64,000 nucleotides of DNA from Topomyia yanbarensis. Taxonomy: Eukaryota; Arthropoda; Insecta; Diptera; Culicidae. The notes under the pieces are model-generated. The model was not told where the DNA came from. It ran no database searches and worked only from the letters and a program-made list of their open reading frames with translations. Below, piece by piece: positions 1 through 11,448 of the stretch. Numbering within the stretch: position 1 is the stretch's first letter; every line of letters begins with the position of its first letter. The position numbers and the translations under genes were made by a program. The stretch covers positions 378,858,166 to 378,922,165 of the forward strand of contig NC_080672.1 in assembly GCF_030247195.1 (NCBI RefSeq), written 5' to 3'.

Positions 1-99
1 CCACTTTTCCGCACTTTGCGAGAGATTTTAACATCTTCATTCAAATACTGAGATTATTTCCTTTAAAAAGAGGTATGAATTGTAATTTTCTGAATACTA

Positions 100-600
100 C
101 TTCAAAAGTTACAATTAATATATTTTTCCTCCATATTTTCCCACAGTACCAATTTCAAAAACTTCAAGCGAAGTGGGCGAGAGTCTAAAATTGTTCAAAT
201 GATGTGAAATTTGGCATCTGAGCTTACTTTGACATTTGCCATAGTATGAAAGGGGGGGAGGTATTTGAGAAATCAAAAAATACCAGTTTATATGGGAATT
301 TGCTGTGTGGCCGCACTCTTCAACCCATAACTCCGGAACCGGAAGTCCAATCAATAAAAATAAATATAAATTATAATAAACATTCAATAGCCGATGGGAA
401 GGTTATATCTTTCATTTGAGGCTAAGTTTTGTACAAATCGTTGCAGTCATCTCTGAGAAATACACGTGCACGCATACATACGAATAGATATTTTTCGATC
501 TCGACAAACTAAGTCGAATGGTATATGACATTCGAGATTAGGTTGCTCATATTCAAAGTGATTGCATAATCTCTCTATATGAGAAAGGTAAAAAAGGTAT
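100..600. repeat. Dispersed culicid-type repeat, degenerate
   Basis: AT-rich stretch whose phrases (ACTCCGGAACCGGAAGTCC; CATCTCTGAGAAATACACG; GTCGAATGGTATATGAC; CTCTATATGAGAAAGG) resemble a repeat I remember as very common in Aedes and Culex intergenic DNA. No coding frame of substance is present. The family name is not known to me, and the assignment rests on recollection of the phrases rather than on a second copy in this window. Confidence 0.45.
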
Positions 601-721
601 CTTTTCAAATAGTATTATTTTCGATTTGGGATTCAATTAGCATTATATACCGTTGCTTATATGAAATATCATGCTTTGTAGTATAGATCACCACAAAATA
701 GTTAATACGATATTTTCGAAT

Positions 722-1796
722 ATCTTGCAATACTTACTAAACATGAATCATTTTAGTAAAAAAAAGTATATATAACTTTATAGCGAAGGAAGCTAGAGGT
801 TCGGTATATTAAGACTGTACTCCTTCAAAATATCTGAAAGTATTTCGAAAGTCATCTTAAAGAAAAATCAAAACGGGAAAAGTTGTATAAACAAAACCAT
901 TTCTAAGGGGGGGGGGGGGGGGGGGGGAGTTAAGGGTCTCAGCGTGAAAAAAACTCTTTCTTTTGCGAATTTTTTTAGAACTTTGCGTGAAGCGAATTGA
1001 TCAAAACTTTTGTACATTATAGTATATTATTTCAACAACATGCTGTAATTTTTCTATGCAAAAATATCGACAAACGACTCGGTGACGAAGCTTTTTGAAG
1101 AATGTCTCTAGAAAAACAAGATTTGCAGTGTTACCTGCCATTCCAAAACTACTTAGCCGATTTCTTTCAAACTTTGCATACACATGTTAAAAATACCTAA
1201 CCCCTACGTTGAGTTTTTGAAATAAATCTTCAATTAAGGGGTTTTTTACTCATTTTAAATAAAAATTAATATTTTTCACGAAAAATTTCGCTTTTTATGA
1301 GTAAGCACCCCCTTATATTAAAAATTTTCTCAAAAACTAACTTTTAACAAAGTATGCAAAGTTTGAAATAAATCGATTAAGTAGTTTTTGAATGGCTGGT
1401 AACACCGCAAATCATGTTTTTTTCCAGAAACTTTATACAAAAAGCTCCGTCACCGAGTCGTTTGTCGTCATTTTTGCATAGAAAAATTACAGCATGTTAT
1501 TGAAATGATACACTATAATGTACAAAAATTTTGATAAATTTGCTTCACTCAAAGTTCTAAAAAACTCGCAAAAGAAAGTGTTTTTTTCACCCTGCATCCA
1601 TTAACAACCCCCCCCCCCCAAAAGAAACACCCTAATTTTTTGGTAAATTTTTTTTAAAATGAAAAGTACAAGACGTAGAGTTCCAGTGTCTTCGACAAAG
1701 TTTTTTGAATTTAATTTTCTTAAATTTTCTGGACGACTGCAAAACTATCTCGAACCATTGAAAAGTTAATTTTTTAATTTTGATAAATTAAGAAGC
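722..1796 (-). repeat. Dispersed AT-rich repeat, split by a foldback element
   Basis: The two outer parts (about 722-906 and 1620-1796) are together homologous, in reverse orientation, to about 27220-27565. Shared landmarks are the phrase around AGGTTCGGTATATTAAGACTG, the CAAAATATCTGAAAGTA segment, GAAACACCCT, and ATCTCGAACCATTGAAAAG. The paralogue is continuous where this copy is interrupted at 907-1619, so this is an older repeat hit by a later insertion. No protein is encoded. Confidence 0.6.
907..1619. mobile_element. Foldback inverted-repeat element, about 713 bp
   Basis: The element opens with a run of about 21 G and closes with about 12 C. The left arm (928-1200) is complementary to the right arm (about 1330-1607): GCGAATTTTTTTAGAACTTT pairs with AAAGTTCTAAAAAACTCGC, ACAAACGACTCGGTGACG with CGTCACCGAGTCGTTTGTC, and AACTTTGCATACAC with GTATGCAAAGTTT. 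Pairing continues to the centre near 1265 (TAAGGGG...ACTCAT against ATGAGT...CCCCTTA), so nearly the whole unit is an imperfect palindrome. It sits inside a repeat whose uninterrupted paralogue lies near 27405. No transposase is present, so it is non-autonomous. Confidence 0.7.
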
Positions 1797-1899
1797 ACTC
1801 TACCCACTATTAATATTGATAGAAAAGTGCACTATGCTATATTTCTGCTTAGTGGAGGATAATGTTTTTTTGCTCCATTGTGGAGAAAATTGTTTAAAA

Positions 1900-2340
1900 C
1901 CATTTTCGCGCTAGAAGAGTACAAAACTAATAACTAAATTAGTTATAATATTTGCGTTTCGACTTCGTCTCATCAGAATCCGACACTAACTTAGTGACAG
2001 GACTAAGTTAGCGCCGGATTGATGCTAACTCCAAAAAAATGGGGACATAGAGAAAAAAAATTAAAATTGGAAACATGTAAAAAATTACAAAAAATGGAAA
2101 TTGTAAAAAAAATGGAGACATTAGCTCTTATCAGCTTAAAATAACCTTCTTTTCTTGCAGGACAACACGCTTGACTAGGGAGTTTACTCAGGAACACAAA
2201 TTATGTGTCCTTTTTTGTGCTAGCATCAGTCCGGCGCTAGATTAGTCCTGTCAGTTAGTGTCGGATTCTGATGAGACGAAGTCGAAACGCAAGCTCCATG
2301 ACTAATTTAAATAGAAAAGTCTTGTAAAGTGCAAAATTTT
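1900..2340. mobile_element. MITE-like element with ~70-bp inverted repeats (family M)
   Basis: Positions 1954-2029 and 2221-2290 are inverted repeats of each other; both contain TTCGACTTCGTCTCATCAG and the ATCCGACACTAA segment (or complements). The outer flanks also pair loosely (AACTAAATTAGT against ACTAATTTA). Weaker relatives occur at 17222-17470 and 37430-37600. The internal 190 bp has no convincing coding frame. Exact ends and target duplication are not clear. Confidence 0.6.
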
Positions 2341-2759
2341 ATCATGAAAACGAAGCTATAAGGGGATTGTGCCTAAGATCTTAAAGTTAAATAGCAAATT
2401 TGACTCATCCATTGGCACATTGCTCGCAAATTTTACGCAATCCATAATTTGAGATCATATTCCATCAGTAAAGTAAATTACACTAATGAAATTTCAAGCA
2501 GAAATATGTTGAAAATAGTTGTGAAAAGGGGATACAAAATCGTCATTTCAAAATTGGGATGAGAAAGACAGATACCTGGCATGGGTTAAATGGACATGTG
2601 CATTGGTTAAAATGAATGTAGCACAAGGGCAGAGTGAGAAGCTACTCGTCCAATAAATTTTGTTTTCTCTCAGTACATCACATATGTTGCGATGAGAGTA
2701 AAAATAACCCAACGGTGCGCAGTTTAGAAATTAGAGATATTGGGGTTTAATTTTTTTTC

Positions 2760-2960
2760 GCACCCGAACCCGAGAGCTTGAACATTGAAAAGCACGAACC
2801 CGACCCGAGTCCGAAATCATAAAATTTGAAAAACTCGCACCCGATTCGAGCCCGAACATTTTAAAATTGATAAACCGCAACCGGGCTCGAACCCGAGAAT
2901 TTCAAAATTCTAAAACCCGAACCCGACCTGAGCCAGAAAATTCATAATTTTCATGACATA
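2760..2960. repeat. Degenerate minisatellite, ~40-bp unit, about 5 copies
   Basis: Five imperfect units, each alternating a CCCGAACCCGA-type GC block with an AT block such as AATTTCAAAATT, starting near 2762, 2793, 2837, 2878 and 2916. Units are 32-44 bp and have diverged. No coding role is apparent. Confidence 0.7.
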
Positions 2961-4278
2961 TGCGGCGTTTTTTCAATAAAAAAGTGCGCAATTTCGCGTA
3001 AAATCGAAATATCGAAAAAAAAATCAAAAAACTACAAGGGGCAGCCCTATGGGGTTGCACGAATTGTAGACGTAGGACTATACTACTTAATGTAAAATAT
3101 TTATTTTCTTAGTACTTAGTGTGTGGGAAAAAACACCCGGACCGGTGAAGAAAAATCAAATTTTAGACAATATTATCACATCTCATGTATAGACCAAGCT
3201 TTCTAGTTGCTCTCAAACAGATCCTAAAAGTTCAAACACCCTTGGATAACCCCAAGTTTGTAGATGTGTTTCGATGCCACAGGATTGTAAAATGGTTAAT
3301 ATTACGTCATGAAAATTCAATTCTTTCGTGACATTTTTTTGCCTGCGAAATGCCCTGTGTGTATGCAAAGCTCATGATTTGTTGGGATATTAGCATTGAT
3401 CGGAAAAATGCTTTCCAACGCTGCGCATTGCATACATACAGGACATTTTGCAAGTCATAAGAAGCTTTTTCATTTTACCACCGTCACATGTTCAATTTAC
3501 CCACTCGCTATAAACATCTCATTTTTGGACATGTTTAGAAATCAAGAATCATGTTTGAAAAAATGTGTTTATGACGAAGTATTTTTACCAGATATGTACA
3601 AAACATGTCTAACAAGAAACATATAAGGTGATTGTAATATCTCATTCACTTATTAGTTAGAAAATAATGACTTTGCTTAACGTGTTCATTTTACCGCCAG
3701 TTCCCCTACCTACCAATACATTCGCCCCAAACATTGAACCCAAGCGTACAATGCAAAATGAGTCAACGCTGATGATGATGGGTAGAGCGAAAGAGACAAC
3801 TAGTACCACCACGACACTATTAGCGCGTTTCACCAAAATTCCACGCGGCCTTTCCCGATTGAAAGGAACGGCCGCGCTTAGCCCATCTGTCATAATATCG
3901 TGATTTTGCATAGCGAATGGCTGAATGATAACACATTTTGTTCCAAAAAACAGCCCTGCGTTATGCAACACTTTGTGCAGGTTGATTATACCAGTTGCAA
4001 GTGGGGCCGAATTCACCAAGTTCCGTAAAATTCCTTTTAAATTACAAAATTGATAAAATTGCTTAGATGGCACTAATTAATCAAATCCTGTTTTAAAAAC
4101 TGTGCTTGCGTTTAAACCAAAATGGGAAGCTTATTACTACCACTACATTACTTAATTTCAAGCGCAAATAGCAAATACATGGGCTAGTTAAACCAAAAAT
4201 TTACTGGCAACATTACAGCGGGATTTAGGAAGCAGTTGGAGCGGTCGCCTGTTGGACGACACAGGGTAGCGTCCCTCC

Positions 4279-4320
4279 ACAGCCAGTGTAACGGACTTCT
4301 AGCGCAGCTACACTGGCTGT
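4279..4320. repeat. 12-bp perfect inverted repeat (hairpin) in copy A
   Basis: ACAGCCAGTGTA (4279-4290) and TACACTGGCTGT (4309-4320) are perfect complements around an 18-nt loop. The stem is intact in all three copies of the 1.7-kb repeat while the loop varies at one base. It lies just downstream of the predicted minus-strand start site, so it would form in the transcript leader. Confidence 0.7.
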
Positions 4321-4364
4321 AAAAAACACAGCGCAGTGATCTGCTTCGCCAGCCGTTCAACAGG

Positions 4365-4402
4365 GAACTGAGCGTGTCTGGCTAAGTCCGTTCTTTAAAT
4401 AG
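4365..4402 (-). promoter_or_regulatory. Candidate Pol II core promoter of the 1.7-kb repeat
   Basis: Read on the minus strand: CTATTTAAAG (4402-4393), then TCAGTTC (4371-4365) about 30 nt downstream, the spacing expected for a TATA box and arthropod initiator. The block is conserved in copies B and C. This is sequence inference only. Confidence 0.45.
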
Positions 4403-4747
4403 TCGATGATGACGTCATTCATAGAAGCGTTGCGCGCTAGGTACACCAATCCGTCGTACAGGGCTTGGGAAGCGCTATCTTCTGTGTGTTAATGCGCGAT
4501 ATTTTGACAAGGTTGTATATTATTTAATTTTTTAATGCAATGATATCAAAAATCTTTGGGTTTATCTATTGGAATCTATTCTTAGAAGTATTTCGGGGCG
4601 ATTTGTGCAAAAAATTTGAAAATTTATCGTGAGATGGCTGAATTATATGCGTTTAAAATTGGACCACTTTTCGTTACATACCATTTTTGTAGAATTTGCA
4701 GAGTGCACCCCCATATCGAAAACAAAGACGTAGTCCTACGTCAAAAA

Positions 4748-6560
4748 TTGAACGTTTTAGCACCCATAAATAACGCGGTCTCCAACTTTAACCCACCGCT
4801 CGCATGATCATGAATCGGTCACGTCCGGAAGTCTCTACCCTAACAACCTAGCCTCATGCCTTTAGTTGGACTAAAAAAAAAGTTTGGCTCCCGAGCCAAA
4901 AGACAAGAGTTCGTTTTCGCTTTCTCGTCAGCAAACCTGAGCCTCTGTGCTTGCTGCCCAGGACATCACTCGGGAATGTCAATTGCTTTGAATGTTCACA
5001 TGTGTCGTCTAACAAGGCACCCAGATGGTGCTAGTTACTGACGAGATGAATTCGAAACACAAAAAAAAACTTAACGCCTATATTCACTAGACAACATGTT
5101 CCATGGCGACATGTCCGGGAACTCTCTTATTGTGTCTGAACCGCACACTGAAAATTGAGCATCAGAGTCACGGTCCGGCGATTATTCAAGAACGCGCGCG
5201 GATATACTTATGACCACACGGTTATAAAATCGAATTTATCCACGCGAAGTTACATATACGCTAGCAGATCCGACATACACATTAACATGAAAACGCTTGA
5301 GCTTCGTCCACGTACAATTACGTCCGCGCTCTCACAAACACGAAATCACCCCGGTGGTTAACTGATCGTTTTAGCATTTTTCTATTCTAGTCTAGTCTGC
5401 ACATACATAGTCAATACATGTAGGAATCCCGGAAAATTACAGACATTTGCCTACATTTTTACTTGTCAACATCAATGTTTGTGGTACATATGGTATATGA
5501 CACAATCATTAAAGTGGCTATGTAAACTATGCAGAGTACAAAATAAAGATTATTCAAAATTATGCGGCATTCAATAAGTGATCGTTTTAGCATTTACAAT
5601 CTCATAATCGCAATCTTAAATAAGAGCGGGCCTCCAAACACATGTGGTGCGACCATGAATCGGTCACGTCCGAAAGGTTCTTCCCTCGGTCCAAGTAGCA
5701 TAGGTCGATGACCTCAGTTGAACCAATCAAAAAAATGACGCTCGTTTCCACTAAACAACGCGTCCCATGACGCTAGGATCGGGAACCCTAGTGATATGAA
5801 TAATCTTCTAGCATTCAGCACGTTAACATACAAACGCTTAAGACCTTCGCGATCATCCACGCACAGCAAAGCCCACGGTCTCGCAAACCTGAAAGCACCC
5901 CGATGATTAAGGGAACGTTTTAGCACTAAGAAACATTCAAACGCGGTCTCTAGTGTGAACCTACAAACGTTCGTGCGATAATCCATCCGTCACGTCCGGA
6001 AATCTCTACTTTCGGTCATAGCAGCCAAGTCTTCAATTGGACCAACGAAAAATGACGCTCATATCCACCAAACAACACGTGATGACATGACCAGGAATTC
6101 TAGTGATATGTGTAAACTTACTCTCTTCTAGCATCTGAACTATACACTAAAAATTAAGTGTCAGATTCTCGGTTCAATCAGCCGAGAATACACTCAAAGA
6201 TGAGAATGACCACATAGTGATAAAATCGAATTTATGCACTCAAAGATACATACACGCTAGTACACGCGAGGAACGCGTTAAAATATAAACGCTTGAGCCC
6301 TTCGCGATCATCCACGCACATCTTCGCCAGCGATCTCACAAACAAGCTAAGTTGGTTAAGTGAAAATTGTAGCACTTATAAATTTACCAACGAGGTCTCG
6401 AGAATGAACCTACAAACGCCCGTGTTTGCGCGATCATGAATCGATTACGTCTGTAAGTCCCTACTCTTGGCCCTAGCTGCCTAGGTCTATGCCTTCAGTT
6501 GGACCAATAAAAAATGACGCTCATATCTACTAAACAACACGTTCCGTGGCGATATGACCA
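4748..6560. repeat. Decayed tandem array, units ~220-610 bp
   Basis: The same phrases recur in the same order. CGTTTTAGCA occurs near 4752, 5365, 5584 and 5920 (variant at 6368). ATGAATCGGTCACGTCCG occurs near 4811 and 5655, with degraded versions near 5980 and 6433. A CCACTAAACAACACGTTCC-type phrase recurs near 5087, 5748, 6068 and 6530, and a phrase ending in CAGTTGGACCAA recurs ahead of each. Units differ in length and have many substitutions, so this is an old satellite or a tandemly duplicated element. Copy A of the 1.7-kb repeat abuts it on the left. Short frames inside look like chance. Confidence 0.6.
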
Positions 6561-7124
6561 AAGACCGAAGTCTTTGTAAAAATTATTGTAAACTTTTTTT
6601 TCGCTCATTTTCAGTTTCATAGATAAGTAGAACAGATGTGTGGTAGTAAAGCAGGTTACCTCCTTAAAGCTGTAGCAAAAATCGTGGAGTAAGCTAGATC
6701 AATTATTATTGAGAAGATAACCCCATGCCGTACCGTGGGAATTGGTGTCTCTTCGATGCCAGGAGTTCCGCAATGTCACAATGTTGCCGGTTCCCAACCT
6801 AGGCCCAGACAATTGGTTGAAATATCACGTGAGATTTTTGGTGTTCCTGGAAGCGATGAAAAGTCATTGTTTCATTACAAACGCCTAAGACCAGAAGCTG
6901 TTTGTTTCGGCTTTGTGTCAAAATTTACCCGAACTGGTATATTTGGCTGTTTCTCAAGAGAAAAAGACACAAGAAGCTTTCACGAGAAATCTCATCTGGG
7001 GCGGTAAAAGATACTAAATAAGAACATCTTCTAGTTTCTCTGCGTAACTGTTATATGGAGTATTTTTGCTATAAAGTCTCATTTGCCTATAATTAGTACA
7101 ATGCTGCAATGCATGACGGGCGGT
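6561..7124 (+). other. Unassigned stretch with a 90-codon open frame
   Basis: Between the tandem array and copy B. It holds one frame at 6735-7007 (90 codons) that I cannot match to any family. It is slightly GC-richer than its surroundings but shows no splice sites or domains. It may be a fragment of a transposon frame or chance. Confidence 0.25.
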
Positions 7125-9169
7125 AAAAACTACAGGGGGCAGCCCTATGGGGTTGCACGAATTGTAGACGTAGGACTATACTACTTAATGTAAAATATTT
7201 ATTTTCTTAGTAATTAGTGTGTGGGAAAAAACACCCGGACCGGTGAAGAAAAATCAAATTTTAGACAATATTATCACATCTCATGTATAGACCAAGCTTT
7301 CTAGTTGCTCTCAAACAGATCCTAAAAGTTCAAACACCCATGGATAACCCCAAGTTTGTAGATGTGTTTCGATGCCACAGGATTGTAAAATGGTTAATAT
7401 TACGTCATGAAAATTCAATTCTTCCGTGACAATTTTTTTTGCCTGCGAAATGCCCTGTGTGTATGCAAAGCTCATGATTTTCTGGGATATCAGCATTGAT
7501 CGGAAAATGCTTTCCAACGCTGCGCATTGCATACGTACAGGACATTTTGCAGGTCACGAGAATCTGTACATTTTACCACCGTCACATGTTCATTTTACCC
7601 ACTCGCTATAAACATGTCTCATTTTTGGACATGTTTAGAAATCAAGAATCATGTTTGAAAAAATGTGTTTATGACGAAGTATTTTTACCAGATATGTACA
7701 AAACATGTCTAACAAGAAACATATAAGGTGATTGTAATATCTCATTCACTTATTAGTTAGAAAATAATGACTTTGCTTAACGTGTTCATTTTACCGCCAG
7801 TTCCCCTACCTACCAACACATTCGCCCCAAACATTGAACCCAAGCGTACAATGCAAAATGAGTCAACGCTGATGATGATGGGTAGAGCGAAAGAGACAAC
7901 TAGTACCACCACGACACTATTAGCGCGTTTCACCAAAATTCCACGCGGCCTTTCCCGATTGAAAGGAACGGCCGCGCTTAGCCCATCTGTCATAATATCG
8001 TGATTTTGCATAGCGAATGGCTGAATGATAACACATTTTGTTCCAAAAAACAGCCCTGCGTTATGCAACACTTTGTGCAGGTTGATTATACCAGTTGCAA
8101 GTGGGGCCGAATTCACCAAGTTCCGTAAAATTCCTTTTAAATTACAAAATTGATAAAATTGCTTAGATGGCACTAATTAATCAAATCCTGTTTTAAAAAC
8201 TGTGCTTGCGTTTAAACCAAAATGGGAAGCTTATTACTACCACTACATTACTTAATTTCAAGCGCAAATAGCAAATACATGTGCTAGTTAAACCAAAAAA
8301 TTACTGGCAACATTACAGCGGCATTTAGGAAGCAGTTGGAGCAGTCGCCTGTTGGACGACACAAGGTAGCGTCCTTCCACAGCCAGTGTAACGGACTTCT
8401 AGCTCAGCTACACTGGCTGTAAAAAACACAGCGCAGTGATCTGCTTCGCCAGCCGTTCAACAGGGAACTGAGCGTGTTTGGCTAAGTCCGTTCTTTAAAT
8501 AGTCGATGATGACGTCATTCATAGAAGCATTGCGCGCTAGGTACACCAATCCGTCGTACAGGGCTTGGGAAGCGCTATCTTCTGTGTGTTAATGCGTGAT
8601 ATTTTGACAAGGTTGTAGGGTGAAGTGCCTATTTTCACCATACTAAGGAGAGCGCCTCACTGATTTATTAATTATTCGGCCTACAAACAATGGAATGCGT
8701 ACAAATTGGCATCAATAGCTTTGCTTCGTTGTTATGTACCATGATAATAACATACATGCGCTGAAAACAGTGAAATTCTTGTGTTTGAGCGCAACGAAAA
8801 CACGAATCGAGTGCCCCTATTGTTGCCCTACAATTTGACTCAATGCGTTAAACAAAGATGGCAGACACTGCTCTAACCAACGGCTTCAAATGGGTAGCGT
8901 GATAATAGAAACATAGCGATAATGGGCTCATCACCCTATATTATTTAATTTTTTAATGCTATGATATCATAAATCTTTGGGTTTATCTATTGGAATCTAT
9001 TCTTAGAAGTATTTCGGGGCGATTTGTGCAAAAAATTTGAAAATTTATCGTGAGATGGCTGAATTATATGCGTTTAAAATTGGACCACTTTTCGTTACAT
9101 ACCATTTTTGTAGAATTTGCAGAGTGCACCCCCATATCGAAAACAAAGACGTAGTCCTACGTCAAAAAA
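7125..9169 (-). repeat. 1.7-kb interspersed repeat, copy B, carrying a MITE
   Basis: Nearly identical to copy A over its length, including the same 138-codon minus-strand frame (8173-7757), the ACAGCCAGTGTA hairpin and the TATA-like block. The TG...CA core is 7163-9164; removing the 319-bp insert at 8618-8936 and its 2-bp duplication leaves 1681 bp, against 1679 bp in copy A. Such similarity implies recent duplication or transposition. Both ends abut A-rich sequence (AAAAACTACA on the left, GTCAAAAAA on the right). Confidence 0.75.
8618..8936. mobile_element. 319-bp MITE, TA target duplication (Tc1/mariner-type)
   Basis: Begins GGGTGAAGTGCCTATT and ends AATGGGCTCATCACCC, giving imperfect terminal inverted repeats of about 27 bp. 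It is bracketed by TA on both sides. Copies A and C have the uninterrupted sequence GGTTGTATATTATTT at this place, which is the empty site with a single TA. The TA duplication points to the IS630/Tc1/mariner superfamily. No coding capacity. Confidence 0.85.
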
Positions 9170-9739
9170 TACCGCTTGTTATCGACATAAGGAATCATAA
9201 AAACATTAGTTTTCGGCTTTAGGTAAAAAATTACGGGGGATAGATTTTCGGTTGGTGACCCCTTCTAAAAACGCGCATGGGAAAAAATAAAGAACAATGC
9301 AATTGCTCGAAAAAAATATTTTGGTTGATTCAATACTTATACTATAAATCCGAACCTTATTTAACAAGACTCTTTATTGCGTCAGGAAAAATTCTCGAAA
9401 TATGCCTATGTTTTCGTGATCTACAGTGGTGTAACCCCTTAATGCACAATTTCATTTTAATATGTATCAAAAAGTATGTACTGCTATTCAGAGCACTTGC
9501 GAATTTTTCAAAAGCTTCTCGAATGGTTGCGACTGTCAAAACGACCAGTCAGGAGCGGTTCAATAGATAGTTCTGTATTGTTTCTACTTCCCGTAAATTT
9601 CTACTCGCTCTAGCCGAGCTTCACGCATTTACTCCGACCGCGGCCTAAGTAACGGCTTGACAGTATGTCCAAATTCATATTCCATAGTGGAAAGCTGGAA
9701 AGTCGGGAAGTTTCTGACAAATTCCCTTTGACTGATTAT
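9170..9739. other. No recognised feature
   Basis: Sequence between copy B and the next repeat fragment. A 97-codon plus frame (9277-9570) and a shorter minus frame overlap each other, and neither shows recognisable domains. Nothing supportable is seen here. Confidence 0.3.
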
Positions 9740-10050
9740 CATGAACAATAAATCGCATAGAAATTTTAGATACCAAACACCTGACAGATGATAGATAGAG
9801 ATTACATGTCTTCAGCAAAATTTTCTCAAACATGAAGTTCGACAGCTTCACTGAAGGTCATATGGCTCTAACTAGAATGAATAAAAAGTTAAATTTTTGA
9901 TCTTGGTGAAATTAGAACCACCTTAACTGTTGTTTTAATAAAAAGAAAGAATCACAAACTACAAAAACTTTTCCAAAGACATAATACGTCGAAGTGGTTT
10001 ACTATCAGTAAAATCTCAAATTTCCTGCTAAATTTTCATTCTGGACCACT
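9740..10050 (-). repeat. Fragment of dispersed repeat (family Q)
   Basis: Reverse-orientation relative of 26340-26600. Shared landmarks are the TCTTCAGCAAAATTTTCTC / AGCTTCACTGAAGGTC region, TTGATCTTGGTGAAATTAG, and ATTTCCTGCTAAATTT. Noncoding and degraded. Confidence 0.55.
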
Positions 10051-10346
10051 GTAGTGCTAGAAAAAATGAATATTTTATCAATCATCAAATTATCCATCGC
10101 TTTCTGCTTAAGAACTTTTTCCACAAGGTCGTTTCATAGTCTTCAGTACTTTGTTTCTTTAATTGAATTTTCTATAAAATGGGCGACTCTTGGAGGAATT
10201 ATTTTGTAAATGTCGATTTGCCCATTCAAAATCTTTCCTAAATTTAATACAGTGGGCGCAAATATATAGTTTCGTTGATCGAGCGAAGAATTTGCACAGT
10301 AGCCCTGAGCAAGAATCTAATTTTTGTCATACCCTAGTGTCCATTG
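10051..10346. repeat. Fragment of foldback family F (right arm)
   Basis: Matches the right arm of the complete element at 41090-41980: CTTTTTCCACAAG, TTTCTATAAAATGGGCGACT, CTTGGAGGAATTA, ACAGTGGGCGCAAATATATA and AGTTTCGTTGATC have counterparts in the same order at 41670-41890. Only one arm is present, so it is a truncated copy. Confidence 0.55.
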
Positions 10347-10733
10347 CTTGTCCATTGTTTTACCATTACCATGTCACGTCTAGAGCCACCACCAATTAAT
10401 ATAGCAGAACTGTGGGCAAGACGGACATATGGTTATTTTGGGCATATAACTTATGAAACACTCAGTAGGCCTTGAGTTTTGTTAAAAGTGTACGTACAAT
10501 TTAAAAGCCCATTATTCCAAATTTTATAACTGGACTAATTGATGTGCTCCGATTTTGATAAAAATTTCAGCGATTTACTCTAGGACGGGACATGCGGATA
10601 GAAAAAAAACAAGTGTCAAATATGTGAGTAGTATAGAGAATGAAAAATAAAAAATTGAAAAGAAAGCATTTATCGGCGAGTCCCAGGTGCATATGTGTGA
10701 TGGCCTTCGGTCAAATATTAGAGTTAGAGTCCT

Positions 10734-10972
10734 TCTTTAAGGTTCAACTGAGAACGCCTCAATAAGCAGCCATCTTGGAAAACGAAAACAGCAGCTTTTT
10801 TCTCACACCGTTGAAAAAATCTTCATGAAAATGAATCCATGTATTCGGGGTATTGATAGAGTATTGCTGATTGATTTCCGTGAACATTTATCCAACGGTA
10901 TGGGAAAAAAACTGCTTTATTCCTTTTCCAAGATGGCCGATTTTCCGAGCTTTCTCAGTTGCACCTTAAGAG
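10734..10972. mobile_element. Short foldback element, arms ~90 bp
   Basis: The left arm holds AAGGTTCAACTGAGAACG, GCCATCTTGGAAAACGAAA and CTCACACCGTTG. The right arm holds their complements: CAACGGTATGGGA, TCCTTTTCCAAGATGGC and CTCAGTTGCACCTTAAG. The loop is about 55 bp. No target duplication can be assigned. Confidence 0.55.
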
Positions 10973-11447
10973 GAAGTGGGGGAAAAACTGGCATTGTAAA
11001 TTGGTCCTAAGAAATAGGTCGACATTTTAAAATCTCTCTAACTCTGGTTTAACTTGAAGAAATCTAATTATGTTTTCTGAAAGGACTTTGAGAAGGTGTT
11101 GAAATTAGGATATACCTTTTAGATTTGTAATCGATACATTAAATTGATTCAATTGATTCCCTTTTCCGAAAAAGAAGTTTCCATAACTATTAAAACAGCA
11201 AAAGTAAAACAATCCAAATCGAAAATCCCTCAAAATTTCAACGAGCCCTAGTTCCCACTCCTATCACACATAGAAACCGAATATAAACAAAGCACTAAGA
11301 AGCGACACACGGTCCTGGAACAAGAAACACCGAAGCCACTTCGCCTGTCGGCTTAATGTAGATGTCTGGTGTAATTTAGAAGATAAAATCACAAGAACCC
11401 ATCACAATCACCGGCTGCTGCTCGGTATGATGGCGGGAAGCTTGAAG

Positions 11448-11448
11448 G

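Larger units (their letters stand above)
3025..4747 (-). repeat. 1.7-kb interspersed repeat, copy A (TG...CA termini)
   Basis: One of three copies in the window (others at 7125-9169 and 59027-61200). A core of 1679 bp (3065-4743) starts TGTAGACGTAGGACTA and ends TAGTCCTACGTCA, giving LTR-like TG/CA ends and a 12-bp terminal inverted repeat. All copies also share about 40 bp to the left (GGGGCAGCCCTATGGGGTTG). On the minus strand there is a TATA-like TATTTAAAG (4393-4402), an arthropod-initiator-like TCAGTT about 32 nt downstream (4371-4365), a 12-bp stem inverted repeat, and an AATAAA near 3098-3103. It could be a solo LTR or a Pol II-driven nonautonomous retroposon; the shared left flank argues against a simple solo LTR. 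A 138-codon minus-strand frame (4073-3657) has no recognised domain. Confidence 0.75.

Noticed and set aside
3657..4073. 138-codon minus frame, identical in copy B
   Set aside because: Identity reflects the recent duplication of the whole repeat. Copy C has a shortened frame with amino acid changes, and no domain is seen. The overlapping plus frame is equally open.
4748..6560. CRISPR array
   Set aside because: Units are hundreds of bases long, diverged and eukaryotic; no short exact repeats with unique spacers and no cas genes.
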